From Candidatus Amulumruptor caecigallinarius (lineage in GTDB: Bacteria > Bacteroidota > Bacteroidia > Bacteroidales > Muribaculaceae), in the NCBI GenBank assembly GCA_023665605.1, contig JAMPDP010000004.1:36347-100346 (forward strand): a DNA stretch of 64,000 bases. The letters run 5' to 3'. Below are positions 1-9,036 of the stretch, in pieces. Below the pieces are notes generated by a model. The model saw nothing but the letters and a program-made list of their open reading frames with translations, was not told the DNA's origin and did not search any database. The translations under genes were made by a program, and so were the position numbers. The stretch's first letter is position 1. Every line of letters begins with the position of its first letter.

Positions 1-485
1 TCAAGTTTTTTGATGAAGATGTTGCCTGAGTCCACGAAGGCCACCATGCGGCCGTCCGGCGAGAAAAGTGGCGCCTGCTGCCGACGATGCTCCGTGGAGA
101 GAGGCTTGAGGATGCGCGAACGCACCTCATATACGTAATATGCGCCCGTCACACTCCGACGGTACACCGGCTCTGTGGCTGTGCGCACCATCACTTTGCT
201 CCCCTCGGGGCTCACCATGAAGGCTTCTATGGCATCAATCTTCCCCTCGCGGGTGGTTTCCACATCTATTAGAGTGCCGGTCTCTTTGCCGGAGCGGATT
301 TCATGGAGGGTGACACGCTTACCGTCGCCCGAGAGACTTGCATATGTCTCTCCATCAGGCATGAATGTGATGGCGGGCGCCGGTTCGGGACGGTTTCCGG
401 GATATGTGAACCGGTCTATATCGGCTGCCGAGGAAGTGACTGCGGCAAGGGCGATGGTGGATGCAAGAGCTATGCGGAGTGTCAT
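1..485 (-). CDS. DPP-IV-like S9 peptidase, N-terminal part (3' end outside window)
   Basis: Reads leftwards from an ATG at 485 and runs off the window edge with about 161 codons visible. It opens with a signal-peptide-like stretch (MTLRIALASTIALAAV). Short beta-propeller-like units follow, including ITFMPDGETYASL, FMVSPEGSKVMV and PLFSPDGRMVAFV. Such 'SPDG' blades are typical of the dipeptidyl peptidase IV N-terminal domain in secreted Bacteroidetes S9 peptidases. The catalytic alpha/beta-hydrolase domain would lie outside the window, so peptidase activity is inferred from family architecture. A bare TolB-like propeller protein is the alternative. The gene lies 53 bp from the next gene on the same strand. 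Confidence 0.7.
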   Translation of the reverse strand, partial: MTLRIALASTIALAAVTSSAADIDRFTYPGNRPEPAPAITFMPDGETYASLSGDGKRVTLHEIRSGKETGTLIDVETTREGKIDAIEAFMVSPEGSKVMVRTATEPVYRRSVTGAYYVYEVRSRILKPLSTEHRRQQAPLFSPDGRMVAFVDSGNIFIKKL

Positions 486-538
486 CTGGTGCACGATGGG
501 TGATAATGTGGTAAAAGTGAATGTGGCTATTAGACTCA

Positions 539-1177
539 CTATGAGAACAGTGAAAGCTGGCCGTCGGCTTCGTCCGGCTTCAAGCGCGAGCGGCGAAGAC
601 GGCTCTGAAGGCGCGCGTTCTCCTCGGCCAGAGCGGCCTCGCGGGCGCCGGCCTTGGCAAGCATCGCCTCAAGGTCAGCTATCCGATGCTCGCAAGCCTT
701 GCGGCGACGCTCACTGTCGGCAAGCAGCTGGCGGTCGCGGCGACGGGCATCGTCAGCGGCGGCATCGGGGTTCACGGGCAACGGTGTGGCCATGGCGGCA
801 CCGTAGACGCGCGCGCGGCGCGCCACGAGCTCTATCTGCCGGCGCACGTCGCTCTCTATGGCGTGATAGAGATACTGCCGCTGCGAGTCGGTGTCGAGGC
901 AGCGGGTCACGAACTCGGGCATTGTGCGGTTAAACAGGCGTATCACTGAGTCGAAGATGCACCCCGGCAGCGAGGGGTCGAAGAGGTCGGCAACCTCCGG
1001 CTGACCGGCGGCTTCCGCACTCTCGACTGCTGAGGGGGCTGCAGAGTCGGCGCTCCCTGCGGCTTCGTCGGCTCTGGGTGTCGTCACCGGACGGAACTCC
1101 GGTGCATCGTCGTCGTCAGGGTCGGTGTCGGTGTGGCCGAGGCCTATGGAGTGGAGAAATGTTGAGATTACTGACAT
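539..1177 (-). CDS. Hypothetical coiled-coil protein
   Basis: A 212-residue protein I do not recognise. Residues about 15-60 are acidic, Ala/Ser-rich and probably disordered. A conserved-looking middle (DPSLPGCIFDSVIRLFNRT, then RQYLYHAIESDVRRQIE) is followed by a long Ala/Glu/Arg heptad-like segment predicted to form a coiled coil, and the C-terminus ends in LSLFS. It has no signal peptide or membrane segment, so it is probably cytoplasmic. Its ATG at 1177 lies inside the end of the upstream receiver/PEP-binding gene (10-bp overlap). This suggests translational coupling and perhaps a shared role, but no function can be assigned. Confidence 0.7.
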   Translation of the reverse strand: MSVISTFLHSIGLGHTDTDPDDDDAPEFRPVTTPRADEAAGSADSAAPSAVESAEAAGQPEVADLFDPSLPGCIFDSVIRLFNRTMPEFVTRCLDTDSQRQYLYHAIESDVRRQIELVARRARVYGAAMATPLPVNPDAAADDARRRDRQLLADSERRRKACEHRIADLEAMLAKAGAREAALAEENARLQSRLRRSRLKPDEADGQLSLFS

Positions 1178-4155
1178 GATGAGGTGGATGTGTCGGGTTT
1201 GAGCACCACGCCCTCGCCCTTGAGGCCATTGATGCCGATGGGGAGCGGTGCCGGGAAGCGCACCACGCGGATATTCTCGCTCTCATACACGGCATCCATG
1301 GAGTCGAGCAGTGGATAGTCCACAAAACCGGTCTCCAGGCGGGTGTCTATGGTGAAGTAGCCCACGCCGAATGATGTGAGGTTCTGGAAGAAGTGCGTAC
1401 CCTGGCTCGGCTCAATGCGGTAGCCGGGGAGTGATGACTCCACGATGAGCTTCGCGCCGGCTATGTGGGGCCATTTCACGGGGATGCCCAGAGCGGTGTC
1501 ACTCGAGCCCCACCGGCCCGGACCGATAAGGATGTATCCCTCGCCCCGCTCCACCATCTCGGTGTTGAGCTTGGCGATTTCGCGGGCTATGAGGTCGTTC
1601 TTGAATGACGAGAAGCTCTCGGGGCGTACATACACCACGGTCTGCACCCCCTCTACATTACCGTGACCGAGGGCGGTATGGCTTCGCAGAAGCACACGTT
1701 CATCGGGGGCGCTCATCATCGAGTCATCCACGAGCTCCTTGCGGTCAACTATTGGACGTATCTGCAGCCAGTAGAGTTTCCCCTTGACTGGCGATGTGGC
1801 GGCATCCGGCTCAACCATTCCTGCAAACTCTATCTCCACGGGGTGGCACATCTCCTCGCTCCCCTTGGTGAGCATGAAGTCAAGGGCATGCGCCAACGGG
1901 AACACGCCATGTTTGAGCACATTGTTGAATGTCACCACCTTGCGCCCGGGGCCTGCGTCAGAGTCGCGGAGCATCATGTTCTGGTGGTCATAAGTGCTCA
2001 CCAGATAGCGGAGTGCCCCTTTCTCGGCCACATCCTGCACCTTGAGGTTGAGCAGGTTGAAGCCGTCGTCGACATTGAAGTCGGTCTCGATGCTCCTCAT
2101 GTCCAGGGCATTCATGCGCCGCTGGGTGTCACGCAGGGCAAGCTCCAGCTCGGAGGTCTGGAGCACCTTCTCGGGGTGGCGCGGCGAGAACCGCAAGCCC
2201 GCCCCGCCGTCCACTATGTATTTGCCCAGACCCACGGCCACTTCGGCCACGCCATCCTCAGGCTTCTCATCGTTGATGGGATAATAGTTCAGCGACCGGC
2301 CAACCCCGGAGAAGGACGGGAAATACTGCCCGTCGACATCCTTGCCCACCACCTCCTGAATGATTACGGCCATCTTCTCCTGGTCTATGACATTGGACGT
2401 GGCGGTCATATATGCCTTGCTGTCTGCGAAATACACGCTGGCATAAACCCCCTTGATGGCGCAGCTGAGCATGCGCAACATCTCATACTTGTCTGCCACA
2501 TGGGGTATCATGTAGGTGGAGTAGATGCCGGCAAACGGCTGATAGTGGCTGTCCTCCAGCAGTGATGACGAACGGATGGCAAGCGGCTTGTCTATCACCT
2601 CGAATAGGGCAAAGAAATCCTCTATCAACTGCTCGGGGAGGCGCGCCTGCAGGAAGTGGTGCAGTATCACATCGTCCGGCGCATCGCTCAGCGCAAGCGG
2701 ATAGAGGTGATTGGAGCTCATAAACTCATCGAAGATGTCGGTGCACAGCACTATCGTGCGCGGGATGGTGATGGTGATTCCCTCGAAGTCGTCGCACACG
2801 GGATTCTTCTTGATGATGGAGTCGATGAAAGCCAGACCGCGACCCTTGCCCCCGAGCGACCCCTGCCCTATGCGCGCGAAGTTGCTGTAACGGTCATAGC
2901 GCCCTTTCTTGAACACTGCCACCACGCCGCGGTTCTTCATCTTCCTGTACTTGACAATCAGATCAAAGAAGAACTGGCGCACCGCCGGGGCTTCCTCGAT
3001 TGACACAAACCGATGCCGCTTGATGATTTCAGCTATCGGGAACATGGCGCGAGAGTAGAGCCACCGCGATATGTCGTTGCCACTGGCGTGATGCAGAAGT
3101 GCCCCGGCAGGAAAGCTCATCATGCGATCCTGCATCTCCTTGAGGTTATGGATGCGCCCTATCTCCTCGCCGGTTTCCGGGTCACGCACTATGAAGTCAC
3201 CGAAGCCGAAGGTGTCCATGATGGCATCACCCAAGTCTACGGGAAATTTCTTGGAATTCTTGTCGATGAAGCGGTGTCCCATGGCCTCCACAGCCTCACG
3301 GTTCTCTGCCTCGGAGCTCTCCAGAATCATGGGCAGATAGGGGTCTTTCTCCCTCAGATACTCAGCCAGACGGAGGCCGGCATGAGAGTCTTTCACCCCC
3401 TCGTGCATGAACGATATGTCGCTCACCACGCCCAGCATATTGTGGCCATACTTCTCATAGAGTGCCACAGCCTCCTCGTAGTCGCGGGCAAGCATCACCT
3501 TGGGCCGGCCGCGCATACGCAGCATCTGCTCATGCTCGTTCAGAGCCTCCGTGGCAAAGTTGCGGCTCTGCTTGAACAGAAACTTATAGAGCTGAGGCAG
3601 CGCCGACGAGTAGAAACGCACACTGTCCTCCACAAGCATGATCATTTGCACACCCACCTCGTTGATGTCGGCATCGGCGTTGGCCTTGTCCTCCAGCAGC
3701 TTCACTATGGCAAGCAGCAGGTCCACATTGCCCAGCCACGAGAACACGTAGTCCACGCTGTCAAGGTTTTCATTGGCCAGACGGCGCGACACAGCTTTGC
3801 TGAACGGCGTCAGCACCACGATGGGCAGCTCCGGGTAGAGGGCCTTGATGGTACGGGTGCCCGCGAAAGTTTCTGAAATGTCATTGCCCGGCATGGTGAT
3901 CACCATGTCAAACGTATGTTGCGACAGCTTCTCCAGAGCCTCCTCGTTGGAACGCGCCTTGGTGACGCGAGGCGGCGACGACAGGTTCAGAGCCATGTAC
4001 TCGAAGAAGAGTTGCTCCTCAACGCGCCCGTCATCCTCCATGATGAACGCATCGTAGGGCGACGCTATCAGCAGCACATTGAAAATGCGCTTCTGCATTA
4101 GGTCCTGAAAGGCCGTGTCCTTCAGGTAAAGCTGGTTAAGAGTCTGCTCATTCAT
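1168..4155 (-). CDS. Receiver-like / PEP-pyruvate-binding (PPDK N-terminal) fusion protein
   Basis: A protein of about 995 residues. The first ~390 residues resemble two response-regulator receiver folds: VLLIAS...FDMVITMPGND...IVVLTPF, then MIMLVEDS...VVSDISF...PMILESSE. The remainder resembles the ATP-grasp PEP/pyruvate-binding domain of PEP synthase and pyruvate phosphate dikinase (GQGSLGGKGRGLAFI, LAIRSSSLLEDS). The swivelling phosphohistidine domain and PEP-utilising barrel are not visible, so classical PEP synthesis is unlikely; a sensory or phosphotransfer role is inferred. The in-frame TTG at 4167 overlaps the TAACTTTG promoter box, so the ATG at 4155 (MNEQTLNQLY) is chosen. It is followed directly by the coupled coiled-coil gene. 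Confidence 0.8.
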   Translation of the reverse strand: MNEQTLNQLYLKDTAFQDLMQKRIFNVLLIASPYDAFIMEDDGRVEEQLFFEYMALNLSSPPRVTKARSNEEALEKLSQHTFDMVITMPGNDISETFAGTRTIKALYPELPIVVLTPFSKAVSRRLANENLDSVDYVFSWLGNVDLLLAIVKLLEDKANADADINEVGVQMIMLVEDSVRFYSSALPQLYKFLFKQSRNFATEALNEHEQMLRMRGRPKVMLARDYEEAVALYEKYGHNMLGVVSDISFMHEGVKDSHAGLRLAEYLREKDPYLPMILESSEAENREAVEAMGHRFIDKNSKKFPVDLGDAIMDTFGFGDFIVRDPETGEEIGRIHNLKEMQDRMMSFPAGALLHHASGNDISRWLYSRAMFPIAEIIKRHRFVSIEEAPAVRQFFFDLIVKYRKMKNRGVVAVFKKGRYDRYSNFARIGQGSLGGKGRGLAFIDSIIKKNPVCDDFEGITITIPRTIVLCTDIFDEFMSSNHLYPLALSDAPDDVILHHFLQARLPEQLIEDFFALFEVIDKPLAIRSSSLLEDSHYQPFAGIYSTYMIPHVADKYEMLRMLSCAIKGVYASVYFADSKAYMTATSNVIDQEKMAVIIQEVVGKDVDGQYFPSFSGVGRSLNYYPINDEKPEDGVAEVAVGLGKYIVDGGAGLRFSPRHPEKVLQTSELELALRDTQRRMNALDMRSIETDFNVDDGFNLLNLKVQDVAEKGALRYLVSTYDHQNMMLRDSDAGPGRKVVTFNNVLKHGVFPLAHALDFMLTKGSEEMCHPVEIEFAGMVEPDAATSPVKGKLYWLQIRPIVDRKELVDDSMMSAPDERVLLRSHTALGHGNVEGVQTVVYVRPESFSSFKNDLIAREIAKLNTEMVERGEGYILIGPGRWGSSDTALGIPVKWPHIAGAKLIVESSLPGYRIEPSQGTHFFQNLTSFGVGYFTIDTRLETGFVDYPLLDSMDAVYESENIRVVRFPAPLPIGINGLKGEGVVLKPDTSTSSCQ

Positions 4156-4163
4156 GCTCAACC

Positions 4164-4171
4164 ACAAAGTT
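4164..4171 (-). promoter_or_regulatory. Predicted -7 promoter box
   Basis: TAACTTTG on the minus strand matches the Bacteroidetes -7 consensus TAnnTTTG. It ends 8 bp before the ATG at 4155, implying a very short leader for the receiver/PEP-binding gene. Confidence 0.5.
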
Positions 4172-4256
4172 ACATCTTTTCCCCTCTCCCCGCAACCCCA
4201 ACCCCATCAACCCAACCCATCCACATCAAAATGAGGACGGTGAGATTTGAAATCCT

Positions 4257-4450
4257 ACGAGGGTGTTGCAAAACCTCCTAAGGAGCGTCCGCAGGACGCT
4301 GATTTACCCGTAGCCCCGGAAGCCGGAGCGTTAGCGCAGGCATCCGGGGTAATAGTCAGCACAGCAAAAGGCGTCCGCAGGACGCCGATTTACAACTTCA
4401 CCTACGCCTTCAGTAGGTTCTGCCCTCCCCCGATTTACAACTTCACCTCA
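4257..4450. repeat. Mosaic palindromic intergenic repeat, copy 1
   Basis: This fills most of the 370-bp gap between the PEP-binding gene and dsbD. It starts GAGGGTGTTGCAAAACC, carries the hairpin GCGTCCGCAGGACGC at 4285-4299 and 4371-4385, and between them a second hairpin module bounded by CCCCGGA and TCCGGGG. It ends CCGATTTACAACTTCACC, repeated again near 4434. The same modules recur at seven other loci in the window. No credible gene is present here. Confidence 0.85.
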
Positions 4451-4527
4451 GTCATAAGTGGGCCCTGCGGCTCTCTCGCTGATTTCCATCCTGTTGTATA
4501 TTACATCCTTCCGCTCCCCAAGACGCC

Positions 4528-6561
4528 TCACCGCGCGGCGAGCCCTTTCTCCAGGAAGCGCGTGAAGCGCGCAGCGTTCTCGTCATAGCTGTACGGGCCT
4601 GAGAGCAGAGCCCCCGTGGACGGGTCAAGTATCACATAGTACGGTTGCGCATTGGCCCCGAACTTGGTGCGCTGCAGGTAGCTCCACAGCTCACCGTAGC
4701 TGTCAAGGCTCATCTCGCGGCCCCTCTCCGTCACCACCACAGGCTGCGGCAACGCCTTCTTCTCATCCACCATCAGCTTAATCACAGTGAACCGCTCCTC
4801 TATCATAGTCTTGATTTCGGGCAAGTCAAGCACGGCCCCCTCCATCTTGCGGCAGTTCACGCACCCGTAACCCGAGAAGTCCACCAGTGCAGGACGCCCG
4901 GCAGCCTGTGCCGCTGCCATACCCTCATCATAGTCATGGTACTCCTTGAAACCCTCGCCGTAGAGGTTGAAATCCTGAGTGTAAAGCGGCGGCACAAACG
5001 CGCTCACACCCTTCAGCGGTGCGCCCCACAGCCCCGGCACAAGATAGAACGTGAAAGCCAGAGACACCAAGGCACAGAAGAAGCGCCCCACGCCTATGCC
5101 CTGCGGCTTCGGGCCATAATGGCTGAAACTGAACCCGCCGAGCAGATACACTCCCAGCAGTCCGAAGATGACTATCCACAAACACAGAAACGCTTCCCGG
5201 TCAAGCAGATGCCAACCATAGGCCAGATCTGCCACGGAGAGGAACTTCAGCGACAGCGCAAGCTCGATAAACCCGAGCACCACCTTGACGGTATCCATCC
5301 AGCAGCCGCTGCGGGGTGCACTCTTAAGCCATGAGGGGAACAGGGCAAACAGCGCAAACGGTATCGCCAAGGCCAGCGAGAACCCGAGCATGCCTATCGC
5401 CGGACCAAACTTGTCGCCGCTCGTGGCTGCCTCTACAAGCAGGGTGCCGATGATTGGGCCGGTGCATGAGAATGACACCAATGTGAGCGTGAACGCCATG
5501 AAGAAGATGCCCAGCAACCCCGTGGTGCTCTCAGCGCGGGCATCCATCTTGTTGATAAACTTCGAGGGCAGTTTGATGTCAAACGTCCCGAAGAACGACA
5601 CGGCAAACACCAACAGCAACAGGAAGAAGATGATGTTGCACACCGCACTGGTCGACAGTGCATTAAGCGAACTTGCTCCAAACAAGAGCGTCACCACCAT
5701 GCCCAGCAGCACATAGATCACCACGATGGAAAGCCCGTAGGTCACCGCACGTCCTATGCCGGAGCCTCGAGTGTCGCTCTTTTTCAGGAAGAAGCTCACG
5801 GTCAAGGGTATCATCGGCCATACGCACGGGGTAAGCAACGCCAAAAACCCGCCAAGGAAGCAGGTGAAGAATATCCACCACAGGGAGGTGGACTCATAGC
5901 TGTCGGCGGCATTGCTCTCGCTGAAGGTCACCGGAGCCCACAGCGCACCCCCCACTCCTACCGGGGATGTCGCGGCACTGTCCGTCGCCATCGGTGCGAT
6001 CTTTGCGGGAAGCGTGTCGGTGACGGCAACGGTGGCACTGTCAGCACTCTCGCGGGGCGCCTCCACGGGAGTCACGGTGCTCCCGGCGACCTTCGCATGA
6101 AGCTCTATCGGTTCCTTGGCCGGAGGCAGGCAGTTGGAGTCGTCACAGGTCTGATAGCGCAGCGTACCTTTGAGCGTCACCGCCGGACCAATCACGTCAA
6201 ACGCCTGGCGGAGTGTGACTTTCGAAGCCCACCATGACAGTTCGGCCCCAAACATATCATCATACTTCACCGTCGGAGCGGGCTGCGACGTGAGATTGCC
6301 ACGTTGCTTGGCCCCCTTCACATCGCTCCACGTCACCGTCAGAGGCGTGGGCCCCGCCTCGGGGTTGACGAGGTGCGAATACACATGCCACCCACGGTCT
6401 ATGCGAGCGGTCATCTCCGCTGTGGCGGTCTTGCCGTCATCACTCATGGTGAGTGTCATGGCCCATTTCACAGGGTCAAACATCTGCGCGGCAGCAATGC
6501 CGGGCACACAGAGCATCAGGAACAGCGCTACGCGCGCTATGTGACGTGACATATGATTCAT
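4528..6561 (-). CDS. dsbD: Thiol:disulfide interchange protein DsbD family
   Basis: About 677 residues with the full DsbD layout. A signal peptide is followed by a periplasmic alpha domain with CDDSNCLPP (Cys139 and Cys144). A transmembrane CcdA-like domain of about eight helices follows, with Cys in LLTPCVWPMIPLT and SFSCTGPIIG. A periplasmic thioredoxin-like domain with CVNCRK (about residue 565) closes the protein. The family moves electrons from cytoplasmic thioredoxin to periplasmic substrates. The reading frame stays open upstream to 6651, but a TAAATTTG box at 6627-6634 lies inside it. A start at 6561 (MNHMSRHIARVALF) fits a normal signal peptide; 6552 or 6576 are also possible. Confidence 0.9.
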   Translation of the reverse strand: MNHMSRHIARVALFLMLCVPGIAAAQMFDPVKWAMTLTMSDDGKTATAEMTARIDRGWHVYSHLVNPEAGPTPLTVTWSDVKGAKQRGNLTSQPAPTVKYDDMFGAELSWWASKVTLRQAFDVIGPAVTLKGTLRYQTCDDSNCLPPAKEPIELHAKVAGSTVTPVEAPRESADSATVAVTDTLPAKIAPMATDSAATSPVGVGGALWAPVTFSESNAADSYESTSLWWIFFTCFLGGFLALLTPCVWPMIPLTVSFFLKKSDTRGSGIGRAVTYGLSIVVIYVLLGMVVTLLFGASSLNALSTSAVCNIIFFLLLLVFAVSFFGTFDIKLPSKFINKMDARAESTTGLLGIFFMAFTLTLVSFSCTGPIIGTLLVEAATSGDKFGPAIGMLGFSLALAIPFALFALFPSWLKSAPRSGCWMDTVKVVLGFIELALSLKFLSVADLAYGWHLLDREAFLCLWIVIFGLLGVYLLGGFSFSHYGPKPQGIGVGRFFCALVSLAFTFYLVPGLWGAPLKGVSAFVPPLYTQDFNLYGEGFKEYHDYDEGMAAAQAAGRPALVDFSGYGCVNCRKMEGAVLDLPEIKTMIEERFTVIKLMVDEKKALPQPVVVTERGREMSLDSYGELWSYLQRTKFGANAQPYYVILDPSTGALLSGPYSYDENAARFTRFLEKGLAAR

Positions 6562-6626
6562 TCGTATGGTTATCATGCAGTTATACGGCAGCTTACAAGT
6601 CTCGCGGTCCGTATGGTTCGTTGTGG

Positions 6627-6634
6627 CAAATTTA
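6627..6634 (-). promoter_or_regulatory. Predicted -7 promoter box for dsbD
   Basis: TAAATTTG on the minus strand, 66 bp upstream of the chosen dsbD start. It argues against the longer reading frame that begins at 6651. Confidence 0.5.
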
Positions 6635-6778
6635 GCACTTTTTTTTGCCATTTGGGCCTTCCGTTAACCTTAACACCTCTCAGAGCGTTGTATTGATACC
6701 TGATGTCATTCACCACTCGGTAATAGTCCCTTCACCTCGTTTAGTCATTTCACCACGTTCAATTTAACTCCAAAAGGT

Positions 6779-7798
6779 ATGATTACAGCCGGATATGCAC
6801 ACATCATTGGAGCAGCCACACTGATTGCGCTCTCAGCGGCTCCGGCGCTTGCCTGTACCGCTCCCACAGTGCCGGACTCGGCACTTGTCGAGACAACGGA
6901 CTCTGCATATGTCGAGGAGATTGTAGCGCCGGTGGCACTCTCCGACTCCACTGTCACAGCCCCCGCCGACTCGCTCGCTGAACTTGAATACAGCATCCTC
7001 CTGCCCCTTGACGAGGGTGTCCTCCAGAAAGAGATTGTCTACTCTGACCGCCTGTGTGCCGAGGAGTTCCTTGCCATAGCACCCGTGCAGGTACCCGTAC
7101 CCGGCTACCAGGGACTCCCCCTATACTTCCGGCCCTACTCTATGACCACCAACGACCCCAACTGGGGACGTTACTGGGCTAACATGAGCCTCCTCGCCGG
7201 GGCCATGGTGGGCACTCTCGTGGTGCTGGAGTGCCTCCCCGAGGATGCTACTTCATGGAACCGTCACGAAATCCAGTCGGTGCCCCCCTTCAAGCGCTGG
7301 TACCGCAACATCTTCGTCCGCAACCCGGAGATTGACCATGACGGCTGGGTTTTCAATTACCTGCTCCACCCCTATGCCGGGGCTGCTTACTTCATGGCCG
7401 CGCGCTCCGTGGGCTTCAACTTCTGGCGGTCAATGCTCTCATCGGCTTTCGTCTCCACGGTGTTTTGGGAATTCGGCATCGAGGCCTTCACCGAGCGGCC
7501 TTCCTATCAGGACATCGTCATCACCCCAATCGTGGGCTCCGTCATCGGCGAGCTCTTCTACAAGCTCAAGCGCGACATCGTTGCCCACAACTACTGCCTC
7601 TTCGGCTCGCCAGTCATAGGCAACATCGTAGCTTTCCTCATTGACCCTGTCAACGAGCTTCTTGATTACTTCCGAGGCAACCCTTGCCGAGGCTACACGC
7701 TCACCCCTGACGAGCACAAGTACCCCGACATCACGGCATCGCTCGTGCCCACAACGGTCGGCGGCGCCCCCGGCTTCTCGCTCACCATCAACTTCTGA
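6779..7798 (+). CDS. DUF3943 domain protein, exported
   Basis: A 339-residue protein with an N-terminal signal peptide (MITAGYAHIIGAATLIALSA, cleavage near ALA-C). An acidic, Ser/Val-rich linker of about 70 residues follows, then a domain typical of DUF3943: NWGRYWANMSLLAGAM, RNPEIDHDGWVFNYLLHPY, FWEFGIEAFTERPSYQDI. Family members are Bacteroidetes envelope proteins of unknown function with several hydrophobic segments. The gene is transcribed divergently from dsbD and followed 51 bp later by a small lipoprotein gene on the same strand. The Cys after the signal peptide lacks a clear lipobox. Confidence 0.8.
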   Translation: MITAGYAHIIGAATLIALSAAPALACTAPTVPDSALVETTDSAYVEEIVAPVALSDSTVTAPADSLAELEYSILLPLDEGVLQKEIVYSDRLCAEEFLAIAPVQVPVPGYQGLPLYFRPYSMTTNDPNWGRYWANMSLLAGAMVGTLVVLECLPEDATSWNRHEIQSVPPFKRWYRNIFVRNPEIDHDGWVFNYLLHPYAGAAYFMAARSVGFNFWRSMLSSAFVSTVFWEFGIEAFTERPSYQDIVITPIVGSVIGELFYKLKRDIVAHNYCLFGSPVIGNIVAFLIDPVNELLDYFRGNPCRGYTLTPDEHKYPDITASLVPTTVGGAPGFSLTINF

Positions 7799-7849
7799 CC
7801 GAGGCTGAACGCAACCGACCGCTGAGGCGTTATTCCTAAAAGCGAAGGA

Positions 7850-8302
7850 ATGAAACGCACTGACTATACCTCACGATTCACGCGCCGAGCCGGCGCTCTC
7901 GCCATCCTCGCAGGCTCCGTCGCACTCTCAGGCTGCGGCCCGATGTCTGACGGATACATCTCCGTGGGCGACAGCGGCTACTACGGCTCCGGCTACACTT
8001 GGCCCTCTATCGCCACTGGCTATTGGCCGGACACCGGCTACTGGCCCGGCGGAACATACTGGCCCGGTGGCTACTGGCCCGGCAACTCGCTCCCCTCAAC
8101 GCCACCCAACCCGCGTCCGCCACGTCCTCAGCCCGGCATAGGCGGCGGCCCCAACATCCCATCCGGGGGTCCCAACATCCCATCCGGAGCCATCTCACGC
8201 CCCACCCCCTTGCCCGGCAATCAGCCCGTGGGCGGTGGCGGAGGTGCCCCGAACATCCCCGGCGGAGGCTCCCCCGGACGTCCCGGGCGACCAAACCACT
8301 GA
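7850..8302 (+). CDS. Gly/Pro/Trp-rich repeat lipoprotein
   Basis: A 150-residue protein with a signal peptide ending in the lipobox LSGC, so probably a lipid-anchored envelope protein. The mature part is low complexity: a run of aromatic repeats (GYWPDTGYWPGGTYWPGGYW), then Pro/Arg-rich and GGPNIPSGGPNIPSG repeats, ending GGGSPGRPGRPNH. No domain is recognised. Codon usage is as GC-rich as that of its neighbours, which favours a real gene, as do the lipobox and its placement 51 bp after the DUF3943 gene. Confidence 0.65.
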   Translation: MKRTDYTSRFTRRAGALAILAGSVALSGCGPMSDGYISVGDSGYYGSGYTWPSIATGYWPDTGYWPGGTYWPGGYWPGNSLPSTPPNPRPPRPQPGIGGGPNIPSGGPNIPSGAISRPTPLPGNQPVGGGGGAPNIPGGGSPGRPGRPNH

Positions 8303-8329
8303 CGTAGCCCTCTGCAAACACTTCAATAT

Positions 8330-8346
8330 GAAGTGATTTAAACTTT
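8330..8346. other. Solo copy of the MITE terminal motif
   Basis: GAAGTGATTTAAACTTT, identical to the terminal inverted repeat of the 193-bp element but without the rest of it. It lies 37 bp upstream of the SRPBCC gene start. Confidence 0.7.
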
Positions 8347-8383
8347 CTATAACAACTACAACACTCATTAACAGCATAATATC

Positions 8384-8944
8384 ATGATTCACCCTGAAAT
8401 ACAGTGGCCACCTGCCTATGAGCCCGCCCTCGCCGACGGAATCGTCAGCAACGAAATCGAGGTCAAAGACCTCACACCCGAACAGATTTGGCCCTACCTC
8501 ACCAACATTTCTGACTGGGACCGCTTCACCAAAGACGTGATGGATGCCACATTCATCGACCCCGCCGTCGAAGACCCGCACCTGTTCCCCAAGGCCGAAT
8601 TCACATACAAGGAAGCCGGTCTTGACCTCGCTGCACACACACTCGAAGTCATCAAGCCCAAGGACGACCGTTCAGGTCGCATCTCCTGGGAAGGCAACGC
8701 CATAGGCTCCGACCAAGCCGCCTTCAGCTACTGCCACGCATGGCTCGTAGCCATGGGCCCCAACGGCAAAGGCTGCCGCATCCTAACCGAGATGTCCATC
8801 AAAGGCAAGCTCGCATCCACCGACATCCTCAACACCCTCCACACCATCAACGGCCAGTGGCTCGAAGGCCTCGTAACCTACGTCCGCCAACACCTCACCG
8901 AAACCAACCACCCCCGCACCCCCGCCAACGGCCCCACCCGCTGA
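8384..8944 (+). CDS. SRPBCC (START/polyketide cyclase-like) family protein
   Basis: A 186-residue protein without signal peptide, probably cytoplasmic. Its order of secondary structure and motifs (IVSNEIEVKDLTPEQIWPYL, ISDWDRF, a Gly-Arg-Ile-Ser-Trp strand, and a C-terminal helix TLHTINGQWLEGLVTYVRQHL) fits the SRPBCC fold, which binds hydrophobic ligands. The substrate is unknown. The C-terminal tail is Pro/Asn-rich (NHPRTPANGPTR). It ends just before a strong terminator shared with the convergent methyltransferase gene. Confidence 0.7.
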   Translation: MIHPEIQWPPAYEPALADGIVSNEIEVKDLTPEQIWPYLTNISDWDRFTKDVMDATFIDPAVEDPHLFPKAEFTYKEAGLDLAAHTLEVIKPKDDRSGRISWEGNAIGSDQAAFSYCHAWLVAMGPNGKGCRILTEMSIKGKLASTDILNTLHTINGQWLEGLVTYVRQHLTETNHPRTPANGPTR

Positions 8945-8971
8945 CTGCCGCAATCTATCAAATTAGGATTA

Positions 8972-9003
8972 AAAAACCATGCCAAAACGGCATGGTTTTT
9001 TTG
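8972..9003. terminator. Bidirectional intrinsic terminator
   Basis: Perfect inverted repeat AACCATGCC (8975-8983) and GGCATGGTT (8989-8997), flanked by an A-run on the left and a T-run on the right. It can terminate both the SRPBCC gene (+) and the methyltransferase gene (-). Confidence 0.9.
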
Positions 9004-9036
9004 TTGTTAGCATGAATCGGTATAATCAAAATACCT

